From: Phycisphaerales bacterium
GTDB lineage: Bacteria > Planctomycetota > Phycisphaerae > Sedimentisphaerales > Anaerobacaceae
Assembly: GCA_020352515.1 (NCBI GenBank)
Contig: CP070678.1
Coordinates: 1,583,752-1,620,324, forward strand
Direction: 5' to 3'
Length of the DNA: 36,573 nucleotides
Shown: positions 8,187 to 17,084 of the stretch, in pieces
Layout: every line of letters starts with the position of its first letter
How positions within the stretch are numbered: position 1 is the first letter of the stretch
Notes under the pieces: generated by a model
The model's database searches: none
What the model was told of the DNA's origin: nothing
The model's input: only the letters and a program-made list of their open reading frames with translations
Translations under genes and position numbers: made by a program

Positions 8187-9332
8187 ATGGCACGAAGAAC
8201 GGCAAGGGCCAACCTGCTTTCAGAACCTAGGGGAGATTTCATTATTGGGGAGTACCCACTTCCGGAACCGGCTCCCGGTACCGTCTTAATGAAGATCGAG
8301 CTGTGCGGAATTTGCGGGACGGATGTTCACACCTGGCATGCATCGGCCGACGCCGTCGGTTGCGAGTACCCAATCAGTCTCGGCCACGAGATATCAGGTA
8401 CGGTTGCGGCTTTAGGCGAAGGAGTCACAACCGATTATGTTGGTCAGCCACTGAAGGTTGGCGACAGGATAGGTGTCTGTCCCGCCATCCACTGCCACAA
8501 GTGCTATTACTGCACTATCGCAAAGACACCGGAGAAATGCACCGACTGGAAAACGTACGGCACGTGGCCCAGAGCCGATCAGGAACCCCACTTCACAGGA
8601 GGCTACGGCGACTACCTTTACATTCATGATCCCAACTCCGTGTTCCTTAAGACAAACACCTCCGCCGAGCGGACGGCGTTCCTGGAGCCGATGGCCGTCG
8701 TTGTGCACTCGCTTTTGCACGCAAATATTAAGCCGGGCGACACGGTGGTCGTCCAGGGCTCGGGGCCGATCGGGCTGCTCACTATCGCCTGCTGCAAGAC
8801 CGCAGGGGCAGCCCGCCTGATTGCCACGGGAAGGAGAAATAGGAAACGACTCAAGTTGGCGCGGAAAATAGGAGCCGACCTGACTATGTGTCATGCCGAT
8901 ATGCCCGACCCGAAAGACCGTAAGGAGTTCGTGTTTGACAACTCATTGAATCTGGTCGGAGCAGACATCGTGATTAACACTGTCGGCACATGTGACGGCT
9001 TCGCCGAGTGCCTTGATTTCGTTAGAAACAGCGGAACGATAGTCGAGGTGGGAAACTTCGTGGATTCCGGAACATTTGCCTTCGATCCTTGCAGGGACCT
9101 TTTGGAGAAGGGTATAAGAATAGTAGGCAGCTTTGACAACGAGGCGGAACATTTCGTCCGTTCCCTGCCGCTGGTCGCCGATGCACGAATACCCTTGGAA
9201 GAGCTAATCACGCACAGAGTGCCGCTGGGAGATGTACAAAGGTCACTGGACGCTGTTAGCCAGGGGCGAAAACTGGATGGCAAGGAGGTGGTCAAAGTAA
9301 TGATGGATCCTGGATTGCCGGAGAGAGGTTGA
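8187..9332 (+). CDS. Zinc-dependent medium-chain alcohol/polyol dehydrogenase
   Basis: The 381-residue protein has the medium-chain dehydrogenase fold. Catalytic zinc ligands are Cys43 (in CGICGTD), His67 and Glu68 (GHE). Structural zinc ligands are Cys103, Cys106, Cys109 and Cys118, with a last spacing one residue longer than usual. The NAD(P)-binding Rossmann loop is GSGPIGLL (about 191). Sequence style is that of threonine/sorbitol dehydrogenase-like enzymes, so oxidation of a sugar or sugar-derived hydroxyl is the likely reaction. It sits 17 bases after the SIS gene and one base before the next start codon, which supports co-transcription. AAAGGGGA precedes the ATG. The exact substrate cannot be read from the sequence. 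Confidence 0.9.
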   Translation: MARRTARANLLSEPRGDFIIGEYPLPEPAPGTVLMKIELCGICGTDVHTWHASADAVGCEYPISLGHEISGTVAALGEGVTTDYVGQPLKVGDRIGVCPAIHCHKCYYCTIAKTPEKCTDWKTYGTWPRADQEPHFTGGYGDYLYIHDPNSVFLKTNTSAERTAFLEPMAVVVHSLLHANIKPGDTVVVQGSGPIGLLTIACCKTAGAARLIATGRRNRKRLKLARKIGADLTMCHADMPDPKDRKEFVFDNSLNLVGADIVINTVGTCDGFAECLDFVRNSGTIVEVGNFVDSGTFAFDPCRDLLEKGIRIVGSFDNEAEHFVRSLPLVADARIPLEELITHRVPLGDVQRSLDAVSQGRKLDGKEVVKVMMDPGLPERG

Positions 9333-9333
9333 T

Positions 9334-10581
9334 ATGCTGAGAAACGTTCCACGTTGTATCTCACCCGATCTGATTCACGCCCTGATGAGCATGGGGCACG
9401 GCGATGAAATCGTCCTGGCGGACGCGGACTTTCCCGCCGTGACTAATTCAGGCAGAGTTATCCGCGCCGACGGCGTCGATATCGCCAGACTGCTTGAGGC
9501 AATCCTGCCGTTCTTTCCCCTCGATGCTTTTGTGGAAAAACCTGCCGTCACCATGGATTGCTCTGAATGGGGGGATGAACCGGAATCCTACGAGAGGTTT
9601 AGAAGGACTATCAGAAAGCATAATAGAAAGTTCAAGGATTTCGACTTTCTGGGGCGTTTCGAATTCTACGAACGAGCGAGAGGCGCCTTCGCCGTAGTGG
9701 TTACAAGCGAAGCGGATGGTAACGTTATTCTCAAAAAAGGCCCGGTAATGATGGACCCCGGCGATGCGGACAAAAATGTCGGTTCGCAGAAGGCCGAAGG
9801 CGACGCGAACACCCCCGATAGTCTGCCCGTGGGACAGTCGTCCGCAAATGCCGGCGGGACCCGGTATATTGACAAATACAAGGTGCTTCTATTGGACATG
9901 GGTCGCACCTTCATGTTCAACGTGGATCGTTTCTATGATGCTGATGCAGTTTGGGCCATGTACTGCAATCTTGGTGGAGACCGTCTAAACAGCCAAGATC
10001 TATACCAGATACTCTCGCAAGTGTTCCATCAGATAATTGCTGACAGTAAAAAGCCGGAAAAACAGGAGAGTTTCCCCCCTGTTCTGGCCTACCTGAGCAT
10101 ACATCCGAAGTCAGCACAACTGCCCCTGCATGAAATCGGCATCTTGGAGAGAGTGTTTTGCGAGCAGGAGATAGGTTCTGTCCCCCAACGGTATGTAAAC
10201 GTCTTGCGAGAGCTTCACACAACACACCGTTTGGGAGTCGTATCCGATATCTGGTCCCGCAGTGACAGATTCTATCGGGAACTCGAACATGTCGGCATCC
10301 GAGGCCTGTTCGAAACCATAGTGTTTTCTTCCGACATTCGCGTAATAAAACCCTCCCGAAAGATCTTTCAGAAGGCTCTGGATGCTTTCGGCTCGGATCC
10401 GTCGGATGTGGTCTGTATCGGCGACAGCCTGCAAAGGGACATCGCCGGAGCGAAGAAGGCTGGAATGGCGACCGTGTGGATTCAAAACGGAGAGGTCTCC
10501 GAGACGAATCCTTCGGTTCAGCCGGATATTGTCATCAATGATTTGCAGGATATTCTAACTGCGCGAGCGCCGCGACCTTGA
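9334..10581 (+). CDS. Fusion of L-fucose mutarotase (FucU/RbsD) domain and HAD-family hydrolase domain
   Basis: Residues 1-140 match FucU (start MLRNVPRCISPDLIHALMSM, then GHGDEIVLADADFPA with the expected catalytic His22). These enzymes interconvert anomers of L-fucose or related pyranoses. A linker of about 40 residues rich in Gly, Ser and Asp leads to a HAD domain (about 183-410) with motif I LLLDMGRT (Asp188), motif II Ser304 (GVVSD), motif III Lys339 (IKPSRKIF) and motif IV CIGDSLQRD (Asp364, Asp369). The second motif I aspartate, used as acid/base by phosphatases, is replaced by Gly190, so classical phosphatase activity is doubtful. Both domains are normally separate proteins. It starts one base after the dehydrogenase stop, with GGAGAGAGG upstream, showing tight coupling. 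Confidence 0.85.
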   Translation: MLRNVPRCISPDLIHALMSMGHGDEIVLADADFPAVTNSGRVIRADGVDIARLLEAILPFFPLDAFVEKPAVTMDCSEWGDEPESYERFRRTIRKHNRKFKDFDFLGRFEFYERARGAFAVVVTSEADGNVILKKGPVMMDPGDADKNVGSQKAEGDANTPDSLPVGQSSANAGGTRYIDKYKVLLLDMGRTFMFNVDRFYDADAVWAMYCNLGGDRLNSQDLYQILSQVFHQIIADSKKPEKQESFPPVLAYLSIHPKSAQLPLHEIGILERVFCEQEIGSVPQRYVNVLRELHTTHRLGVVSDIWSRSDRFYRELEHVGIRGLFETIVFSSDIRVIKPSRKIFQKALDAFGSDPSDVVCIGDSLQRDIAGAKKAGMATVWIQNGEVSETNPSVQPDIVINDLQDILTARAPRP

Positions 10582-10584
10582 CTA

Positions 10585-10890
10585 TTGACAACGATTGGCG
10601 CAGAACCTGGTATAAAAGGCGAGAGTATAGCGATGGTAGCCAGGCGCCTTGATACCATTACCCCGAAACCTCCCTTCTATAAGAGGTGTTGCATGGAGGA
10701 TGTCTTCTACCCCGGCAGACTGACTAATTTGGGAGAGGCCGTACTCTCTACGGGCGGGGCTGCCTCCAACACGGGCCCTGCCGTGGCCAAGCTCGGCGTC
10801 GACGCAGTTCTCAGCGGGCAGGTGGACAATTGGCAGTTTACAGCCGACTTCCTTGAGGATAGAATGGAAGTTCGCAATCCAGTGGGGTAG
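10585..10890 (+). pseudogene. Truncated PfkB-family sugar kinase remnant
   Basis: The 101-residue frame carries only the N-terminal part of a PfkB/ribokinase-type kinase. FYPGRLTNLGEAVLSTGG, then AASNTGPAVAKLG and the GQVDNWQ segment correspond to the substrate-binding lid and first strands. The stop at 10890 comes after about a third of the usual 300-350 residues, and the ATP-binding and catalytic GAGD region is absent. The following 80 bases give no continuation in another frame that I can recognise. It begins three bases after the HAD stop, so a kinase was once part of this operon. A short regulatory protein is possible but less likely. Confidence 0.75.
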
Positions 10891-10972
10891 GACGACAACA
10901 ATTGGTTCTATTCACTAAGTCAACAGGTGTATTACGGCCTGCATGACAGGTTGATTCTTGAGAGAAGGCTAA

Positions 10973-12577
10973 ATGGACTTTAGGCTGAACATCGGCTTGT
11001 ATGACCTGCTAATCGTAGTAGCGTACCTGGCCGCAATGGTTTTCTTGGGCTGTTGGGTGGGTTTGAGGCAGCGGAAGAAAGCCGTTGGCAGCGGCTATTT
11101 TCTGGCGAGCAAGTCGCTTCTCTGGCCTTGGATCGGTTTGTCCCTTTTCTCAACAAACATATCCACGATCGAACTGGTTAGCATGGCTGAAGAAGGCTAT
11201 AAGCGAGGGCTGGTTTACGGGAACTTGGAGTGGATGGCGGCATTGACACTAATCGTGCTCGCTCTGTTTTTTGCGCCCTTCTACATACGCAGCAATGTCT
11301 CGACCCTTCCGGGTTTTCTGTTGAAGCGATACGATAACCGCTGCCGCGTTTTCGAGGTTGTCATCGCAATCTTCTCCGCCATTTTCATTCACACCGGCTT
11401 CGCTTTGTTTGCAGGCGCGAAGGTAATGGAAGGCCTGTTCAACATGCCCATTATGACAAGCATGACTATCATATTGCTGCTTACGGGTCTGTATACAATT
11501 GTAGGGGGCCTCAAGGCGGTAGTCCTGACCGATTCTCTCGCGACAGTCGTGCTGATAAGCGGCAGTATCATCATGACGGCGATCGGCTTCCACCGGGTAG
11601 GGGGCTGGGAAGGACTAACTGCGAGTGTGGAGCCGGCCAGGTTGCACATGCTGCGGTCGGCCAAGGACGTGCCGGATATGTCGTGGTATTCGGTCTTTTT
11701 GGGCTATCCAATTATCGGGATTTGGTATTTTTGCACCGACCAGACTATCGTTCAACGCGTGCTTGGCGCCAAAGATGTGAAGCACGCCCAGTTAGGCCCG
11801 ATCTTCGCCGGCTTCATCAAAATTCTCCCCGTTTTCATTTTTGTGATGCCGGGATTAATCTGCTACGCGCTCATCCGCAACGGCGCTCTGCCAGACAAGC
11901 TCGAGGACTCCGCCACGACGTACGCCTACTTGATAGCACACATTCTTCCGGCAGGCCTTCAAGGCGTCGTCGCGGCGGCGATGCTGGCCGCATTAATGAG
12001 CACTCTGTCAAGCGCGCTCAACTCGATTGCCACTGTTTTCTGCTACGATATATATAAGCCCTTGCGGCCCGAAACCTCTGATCGCACTTTGGTCAGGGTG
12101 GGCCGAATCACGACTCTGGTCGCTATGCTTTTGGCGATCCTGTGGGCGCCCAGAATTGCCAGATTTGAGAGCATTCTCGAAGGCAACACGATGATGATAT
12201 GTTACGTTGCGCCGAGTATCACGGCGGTGTTCCTGGCGGGCGTTTTATGGAAACGGGCTTCAGCAAAGGGTGCTTTTCTAACACTCTGCGCGGGAACCGC
12301 CATGGGAGCGGTGGTTTTCATACTGGATTTTGTGTTGGGAAAATGGAATTATTCATTTATGATGACCGGCTTCTGGCTGTTCGTTCTTTGCTCGGTGATT
12401 TTGGTTGTGACATCACTTGTATATCCCCATAAGCATACTCGTGAAAGCGAAAGACTAACCTGGGCCAATCCGCTTGAGGCGATCCGCACGCCGGGCTGGC
12501 GGGGCCTTGCCAACTATAAATTTCTGTCTCTCTTGCTGCTTGCGGTCATGGCGCTGCTGTACATAATCTTCGACTAA
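10973..12577 (+). CDS. SSS-family sodium:solute symporter
   Basis: The 534-residue inner-membrane protein has about 13 hydrophobic segments and the solute:sodium symporter signature near the N-terminus (ASKSLLWPWIGLSLFSTNIS, about 46-65, as in SglT-like sugar transporters). AAAMLAALMSTLSSALNS (about 335-352) matches the conserved TM8 region with the sodium-site serines. Family members take up sugars, amino acids or other solutes with sodium. Its place between sugar enzymes and the mutarotase/glycosidase genes suggests uptake of the sugar freed by the GH106-type enzyme. The start has AGAAGG upstream. Charged intracellular C-terminal loops are normal for the family. Confidence 0.92.
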   Translation: MDFRLNIGLYDLLIVVAYLAAMVFLGCWVGLRQRKKAVGSGYFLASKSLLWPWIGLSLFSTNISTIELVSMAEEGYKRGLVYGNLEWMAALTLIVLALFFAPFYIRSNVSTLPGFLLKRYDNRCRVFEVVIAIFSAIFIHTGFALFAGAKVMEGLFNMPIMTSMTIILLLTGLYTIVGGLKAVVLTDSLATVVLISGSIIMTAIGFHRVGGWEGLTASVEPARLHMLRSAKDVPDMSWYSVFLGYPIIGIWYFCTDQTIVQRVLGAKDVKHAQLGPIFAGFIKILPVFIFVMPGLICYALIRNGALPDKLEDSATTYAYLIAHILPAGLQGVVAAAMLAALMSTLSSALNSIATVFCYDIYKPLRPETSDRTLVRVGRITTLVAMLLAILWAPRIARFESILEGNTMMICYVAPSITAVFLAGVLWKRASAKGAFLTLCAGTAMGAVVFILDFVLGKWNYSFMMTGFWLFVLCSVILVVTSLVYPHKHTRESERLTWANPLEAIRTPGWRGLANYKFLSLLLLAVMALLYIIFD

Positions 12578-12647
12578 ACTTTCTGAGCGATTTTCGGCGT
12601 CTCGATACGCCCATGGGTGTATCAATGTTTGAAAGGATAATATTTTT

Positions 12648-13451
12648 ATGAAACTCCCGCTCAAGTCAAACACTCTCATGGCCGTTCTTTTCGCGTTTGC
12701 TCTTCTGCTTTCGGGATGTGCCGGACAGGAAAAAACTATAAGGCGCTTCGGCCGGATCGCGATATTGGGACCGGATGAAGCAGAGGAGTATAGAAGAAAA
12801 CTCTACGTGGCGCTTCCACCCCACGTGCTCCAAGAGCTGAGCAGCCACAATATAGGCAGCTACTCGATTTACGTCAAGGATTTGAAGGAAGCGCAGCCGT
12901 GCCTGTTTGCCTACTTCGAGTACACGGGCGACAATTTCGATGTTGATATGGCCGAAATGATGAGAGACGAAGCCGTGGAAAGATGGAACCCTGTCGCGGC
13001 AGGTGTGTTGGCAACTGGTGAGTCATCTGGGACAAACGAGCCATTGTGGATCGATATGGAGCAAGTGTTCTATTTTGCCGGCAAAACCCACGCCCAGCCC
13101 GATGAGTCAAAGGTCCGGCGATACGGCACTGTGATAGGCTTAAGAGCTGAAATGGTTGAGTCATACAAGCTGCTGCATAAGTATGCCTGGCCGGAGGTGC
13201 TTGCGGCCATTGAACGGGGCAACATACGAAGCTATTCTATTTACCTTCATCGCATCGAGGATGAGTTCTACCTATTTAGCTACTTCGAGTATACGGGCGA
13301 CGATTTTGACATGGATATGGCTCTAATAGACAACGATCCAGCGACAAAGGCTTGGATAAAGTTTACCGACAAGGGCTGTCAACTGCCCATACCCACCCGC
13401 GCCGAGGGTGAGTGGTGGGCCGAGATGGAGGAGGTGTTCCACTTAGATTGA
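12648..13451 (+). CDS. Lipoprotein with two L-rhamnose mutarotase (RhaM) domains
   Basis: The 267-residue product begins with a lipoprotein signal peptide (lipobox LSGC, Cys24) and then carries two RhaM-type ferredoxin-like domains, about 33-142 and 156-267. Each shows the family pattern SYSIY followed by YFEYTGD-FD-DM, and ends with EQVFY or EEVFH. RhaM interconverts alpha and beta L-rhamnose. The second domain keeps the expected catalytic His177 and Trp181 (HKYAWPEV). In the first the corresponding positions are Leu52 and Leu56 (KLYVALPP), so it probably lost catalysis and may bind sugar or support dimer-like packing. RhaM is normally a single-domain cytoplasmic enzyme; here a surface or periplasmic location is predicted. 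Its place between a symporter and a GH106-type enzyme fits delivery of the right anomer for uptake. Confidence 0.85.
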   Translation: MKLPLKSNTLMAVLFAFALLLSGCAGQEKTIRRFGRIAILGPDEAEEYRRKLYVALPPHVLQELSSHNIGSYSIYVKDLKEAQPCLFAYFEYTGDNFDVDMAEMMRDEAVERWNPVAAGVLATGESSGTNEPLWIDMEQVFYFAGKTHAQPDESKVRRYGTVIGLRAEMVESYKLLHKYAWPEVLAAIERGNIRSYSIYLHRIEDEFYLFSYFEYTGDDFDMDMALIDNDPATKAWIKFTDKGCQLPIPTRAEGEWWAEMEEVFHLD

Positions 13452-13657
13452 GCCGGCACGTCAACCCGCTTTGGCCGGCGCAACGTCAAGTGGCCCAAAC
13501 TGAATCGACGGTTGATGACTCATTTGAACAGGCAAGGACAAGAGCTCTGGTAAAGGCCCGCCGATGCGATCGGCAAAGGCAAATCGAATAATATGAACGC
13601 GAGGCCAACTCGCAACGAATACTGGTACAGCTGAATCCGCAAGAGGAGCTGACACGC

Positions 13658-16483
13658 ATGGCTGCAATACAAACGGGACTTCGCCTGAGATTATTGGGTA
13701 TTTTTGGCGCCTTGGCCTCCTATTTCATGTTTGCGGCTGGTGCGCACGCGAAAGACACGTCGCGTGTCAGTTGGCCCCAGGCGACGAAAGAGTGCCGGCC
13801 TTGGGCATACTGGTGCTGGATGGGCAGCGCCGTGGACAGAGATAATCTAACCGAGCTTCTGGCAGAATACCGCAGGGTCGGCATCGGTGGGGTGACAGTC
13901 ATTCCCATGTACGGCGTAAAAGGCTGTGAGGGCCGCTTTATCGATTATCTATCAGCAGAGTGGCTTGAGATATTTGAGTATGCCGCGAGTGAGGCTGAGC
14001 GATTGGACATGGGCATTGATACGACCTTGTGCACGGGCTGGCCATATGGCGGTCCATGGGTGTCCGTCGAAGACGCCGACTCCGTGATCATACTAAAGAG
14101 CTACAACCTTGACGCTGACACACAAGTTGACAAAAAACTCCAATTCAAGCAAGGCAAGCTTCAAGCTGTAATGGGATACTCACCGGACGGCAACGTGCTT
14201 GACCTCACAGACAAAGTGGACAGTAATGGTGTTCTGGACTGGGTCCCCTCAGAGGGCAACTGGGATGTGTATGCTGTTTCGCAACGCCCCTCACCCCAGA
14301 GGGTAAAACGTGCCGGACCCGGCGGCGCAGGGTATCCTGTGAACCCCTTTTCTTACGAATCATTAAGAAACCACCTCTCACAGTTTGACAAGGCGTTGGC
14401 CGGACGCGGACAGCCTCTTGCGCGCGCCTATTTTCACGACTCCTTTGAGTATGCCGGAAATTGGACCCCGGATTTCTTTGAGCAGTTCAAGTCTCGCAGA
14501 GGTTATGATCTCAGAAGACATTTACCTGCTTTGCTGGAAAAGGGTACAGAAGAAGTGGTCGCAAGGGTAAAATCCGACTATAGGGAGACCCTGTCGGACA
14601 TGCTGCTCGAACGCTTCACCGTGCCGTGGGTCGAGTGGTGCCATAAGAAGGGAAGCATTGCGCGTAATCAGGCTCATGGTTCTCCCGGCAACGTCCTTGA
14701 TTTGTACGCCGCTGCGGATATACCCGAGACAGAAGTTTTCGGACCGGTCAGGCTTAACATCCCCGGGTTGCGGACCGACCCTGATTCCCTCAAAAAGCAT
14801 TATCTCAAACCGGATCCGTTAGTCTTGAAATTTGCATCCTCAGCCGCTCACTTGACAGGCAAGAGATTAACCTCTTCCGAGACCTGTACATGGCTTGGGG
14901 AACATTTTAAGATCGCTCTATCCCAGGTCAAAGCTGAAGCGGACCTGCTGTTCGTCTCGGGCGTTAACCATATATCCCTTCATAATATCGCCTATTCACC
15001 CGCCGATGCGCCGTGGCCGGGCTGGCTCTTCTATGCTTCCGCCAATTTCGGACCCTCTAATACCATCTGGCGGGATTTTCCCGAGTTCAATGCCTACGTC
15101 GCCAGATGCTGTTCGATCCTGCAAAGTAGCAGGCCCGCCAACGATATTCTGGTCTATTTCCCCATATATGATTGGTGGCACGGCCGAGGCGGGATGTTGA
15201 GACGCTGGGAAGTTTGGAACCAGAACAGCTGGTTCAACGGCAGCACATTTCAAAGAGTTGTAAAGAGACTGTGGAATCGAGGATACACGTTCGATTACGT
15301 CTCAGACAGACTGCTGGCCAGGGTCCGAAGCTCCCCGGCGCACCTGGAGTCGTGCGGCGCAAAATACCAAGCGGTGATAGTCCCCGAATGCCGCTTTATG
15401 CCCATAGGGACCATGGAGAAACTGATCGACCTTGCCAAGGCCGGGGCAACCATCATCTTTCAAGAAAACATGCCGCGAGATGTTCCGGGGCTTGGCGCCT
15501 TGGCAATACGACAAGAGCGTCTCAGGGAGATTCTGGCCGCTGTCGCCGTCTCCAACTCACGCCATCCTGGGATAAGAAAGGCAACGATAGGCAGCGGACA
15601 GTTTCTCATTGGCCGGGATATTGAACAGATGCTGGGTCTGACTGGTGTCCGTCGCGAATCCATTGTTGATACAAACGGGATCAACTTTGTTCGACGCGCC
15701 TATCAAGAAGGATACTACTATTTCATTGCCAATATGGGCGAGTTGAATTTCGACGGCTGGATTACCCTCGGCACAAAGGCAATATCGGCCGCAATATTGG
15801 ATCCGCTGTCTTCAACGCAAGGCCTGGCGGCTATAGATAAGCAACAAAACGGTCTGACACGAGTTTATCTCCAGTTGCAGGCCGGGGAGTCTCGTATTCT
15901 GCAGACCTTCTCGTCATCAGTTTCTCAGGAACCCGGCTGGAAGTATTGGCGGCGCGGCGATCGGTCCTACGAACTCAAGGGAACCTGGGAGATAACGTTC
16001 GTTGAAGGTGGCCCGAGTCTGCCGGCGAGCCTGCGAACGAAGAAGCTGGCGTCGTGGACCAAACTTGGTGGAACTGAAGCCGAAGCATTTTCTGGAACAG
16101 CACTCTATACTATCAAGTTTGACAAACCTGCCGTGAACGCGGACGATTGGGTACTTGATCTTGGAAGAGTGTGTGAGAGTGTCCGCGTGCGAATAAACGG
16201 CCGCAGTGCAGGGACGCTCTTCAGCGTTCCCTTTCAGATTCGCCTCGGCCAATTCCTGCGCGAAGGAGTGAACCTGCTTGAGTTGGAGGTAACAAATCTC
16301 ACTGCCAACAGGATTGCCGACATGGACCGTCGCAAAATACCCTGGAAGAGATACCACGATATCAATTTCGTCAACATGCAGTACAACGAGTTTGATGCTT
16401 CTGACTGGGCTCCGATGGATTCAGGGCTGATAGGTCCGGTTCACCTTATTCCGTGTGTGGCGTTCAGGCCTGGCGAGCAGTAG
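13658..16483 (+). CDS. Secreted GH106-type glycosidase (alpha-L-rhamnosidase-like)
   Basis: The 941-residue protein has a signal peptide (about 1-31, ending AGAHA) and the architecture of family GH106. The N-terminal motif ECRPWAYWCWMGSAV (45-59) and GIGGVTVIPMYG (75-86) mark the TIM barrel. DSFEYAGNWTPDFFEQF (about 265-281) and TSSETCTWLGEHF (about 408-420) carry candidate catalytic acids. GVNHISLHNIAYSP follows, as in the family. The C-terminal 200 residues form beta-sandwich domains with LDLGRVCESVRVRINGR and the ending DSGLIGPVHL. Characterised GH106 enzymes remove alpha-L-rhamnose from pectic or bacterial polysaccharides. The ATG at 13658 has AGAGGAG about ten bases upstream. It is the last gene of the cluster, after a 206-base gap without visible features. 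Rhamnose specificity is inferred from the family and the neighbouring RhaM protein. Confidence 0.87.
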   Translation: MAAIQTGLRLRLLGIFGALASYFMFAAGAHAKDTSRVSWPQATKECRPWAYWCWMGSAVDRDNLTELLAEYRRVGIGGVTVIPMYGVKGCEGRFIDYLSAEWLEIFEYAASEAERLDMGIDTTLCTGWPYGGPWVSVEDADSVIILKSYNLDADTQVDKKLQFKQGKLQAVMGYSPDGNVLDLTDKVDSNGVLDWVPSEGNWDVYAVSQRPSPQRVKRAGPGGAGYPVNPFSYESLRNHLSQFDKALAGRGQPLARAYFHDSFEYAGNWTPDFFEQFKSRRGYDLRRHLPALLEKGTEEVVARVKSDYRETLSDMLLERFTVPWVEWCHKKGSIARNQAHGSPGNVLDLYAAADIPETEVFGPVRLNIPGLRTDPDSLKKHYLKPDPLVLKFASSAAHLTGKRLTSSETCTWLGEHFKIALSQVKAEADLLFVSGVNHISLHNIAYSPADAPWPGWLFYASANFGPSNTIWRDFPEFNAYVARCCSILQSSRPANDILVYFPIYDWWHGRGGMLRRWEVWNQNSWFNGSTFQRVVKRLWNRGYTFDYVSDRLLARVRSSPAHLESCGAKYQAVIVPECRFMPIGTMEKLIDLAKAGATIIFQENMPRDVPGLGALAIRQERLREILAAVAVSNSRHPGIRKATIGSGQFLIGRDIEQMLGLTGVRRESIVDTNGINFVRRAYQEGYYYFIANMGELNFDGWITLGTKAISAAILDPLSSTQGLAAIDKQQNGLTRVYLQLQAGESRILQTFSSSVSQEPGWKYWRRGDRSYELKGTWEITFVEGGPSLPASLRTKKLASWTKLGGTEAEAFSGTALYTIKFDKPAVNADDWVLDLGRVCESVRVRINGRSAGTLFSVPFQIRLGQFLREGVNLLELEVTNLTANRIADMDRRKIPWKRYHDINFVNMQYNEFDASDWAPMDSGLIGPVHLIPCVAFRPGEQ

Positions 16484-16803
16484 TACTATCGAAATGAATT
16501 CCGCAGGGCCTTTTGGGGTGTAGAAATGGAATGTCTCTCCTTTGAGCCGCATTCGTCGTCAAACGAGGGTCAATTCCGGAAGAACATCCACCGAGACGCC
16601 CGCGATCCTGTATACCGGTCAATGCCGCGGAAGTCGAACGCCGTAGGAATCTGGCGTGTCGCGCTGCAATATCGGGCTCGCGTTCACCCGGCTCTATTGT
16701 TATGGGAGCTTGCGTGTGCAGACTTGATTTCCCCAGCCATGCCAAGTCTAAATGTGCACCCAACAGCCGGTCTATGCCGGGAGACAGGGACGTCATCGAA
16801 CAA

Positions 16804-16822
16804 CCGAAAAACAGTTTTTCGG
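16804..16822 (+). terminator. Possible intrinsic terminator hairpin
   Basis: The inverted repeat CCGAAAAA-CAG-TTTTTCGG is perfect, and its right arm contains five T. The stem is AT-rich and the T-run lies inside it rather than after it, so termination activity is uncertain. Confidence 0.3.
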
Positions 16823-16984
16823 CAGAATCGCAACGGTCGATTATTACCTCCAAGGGCAGATGGCTACACGGCGCAACCCCATTTTTTGGCCGAAAAAGCT
16901 GGTGTTAAGAGCTCTCCACGGCCCTGCGCAACCGGCAGATGCGCCCACCCGCACCGGCCGGCCGCCAAAAGCAAAATATTTCAC

Positions 16985-17013
16985 TTGACTTCGCTGACGT
17001 GCCGATATATATT
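16985..17013 (+). promoter_or_regulatory. Sigma70-like promoter of the LamG gene pair
   Basis: TTGACT (16985-16990) and TATATT (17008-17013) are separated by 17 bases. Transcription would start near 17020, about 65 bases before operator site 3, the same arrangement as for the minus-strand LamG gene. Confidence 0.65.
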
Positions 17014-17084
17014 GATCGTGGTTGGGTTACGAGTGTGGCTTGCTCGATGAGGTTCGCGTAGGAGCCTTTTTTTGATGACAGTTG

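Noticed and set aside
16526..17050. Open frame of 174 codons in the long gap
   Set aside because: Composition is not protein-like, there is no ribosome binding site, and it overlaps the promoter of the LamG pair.
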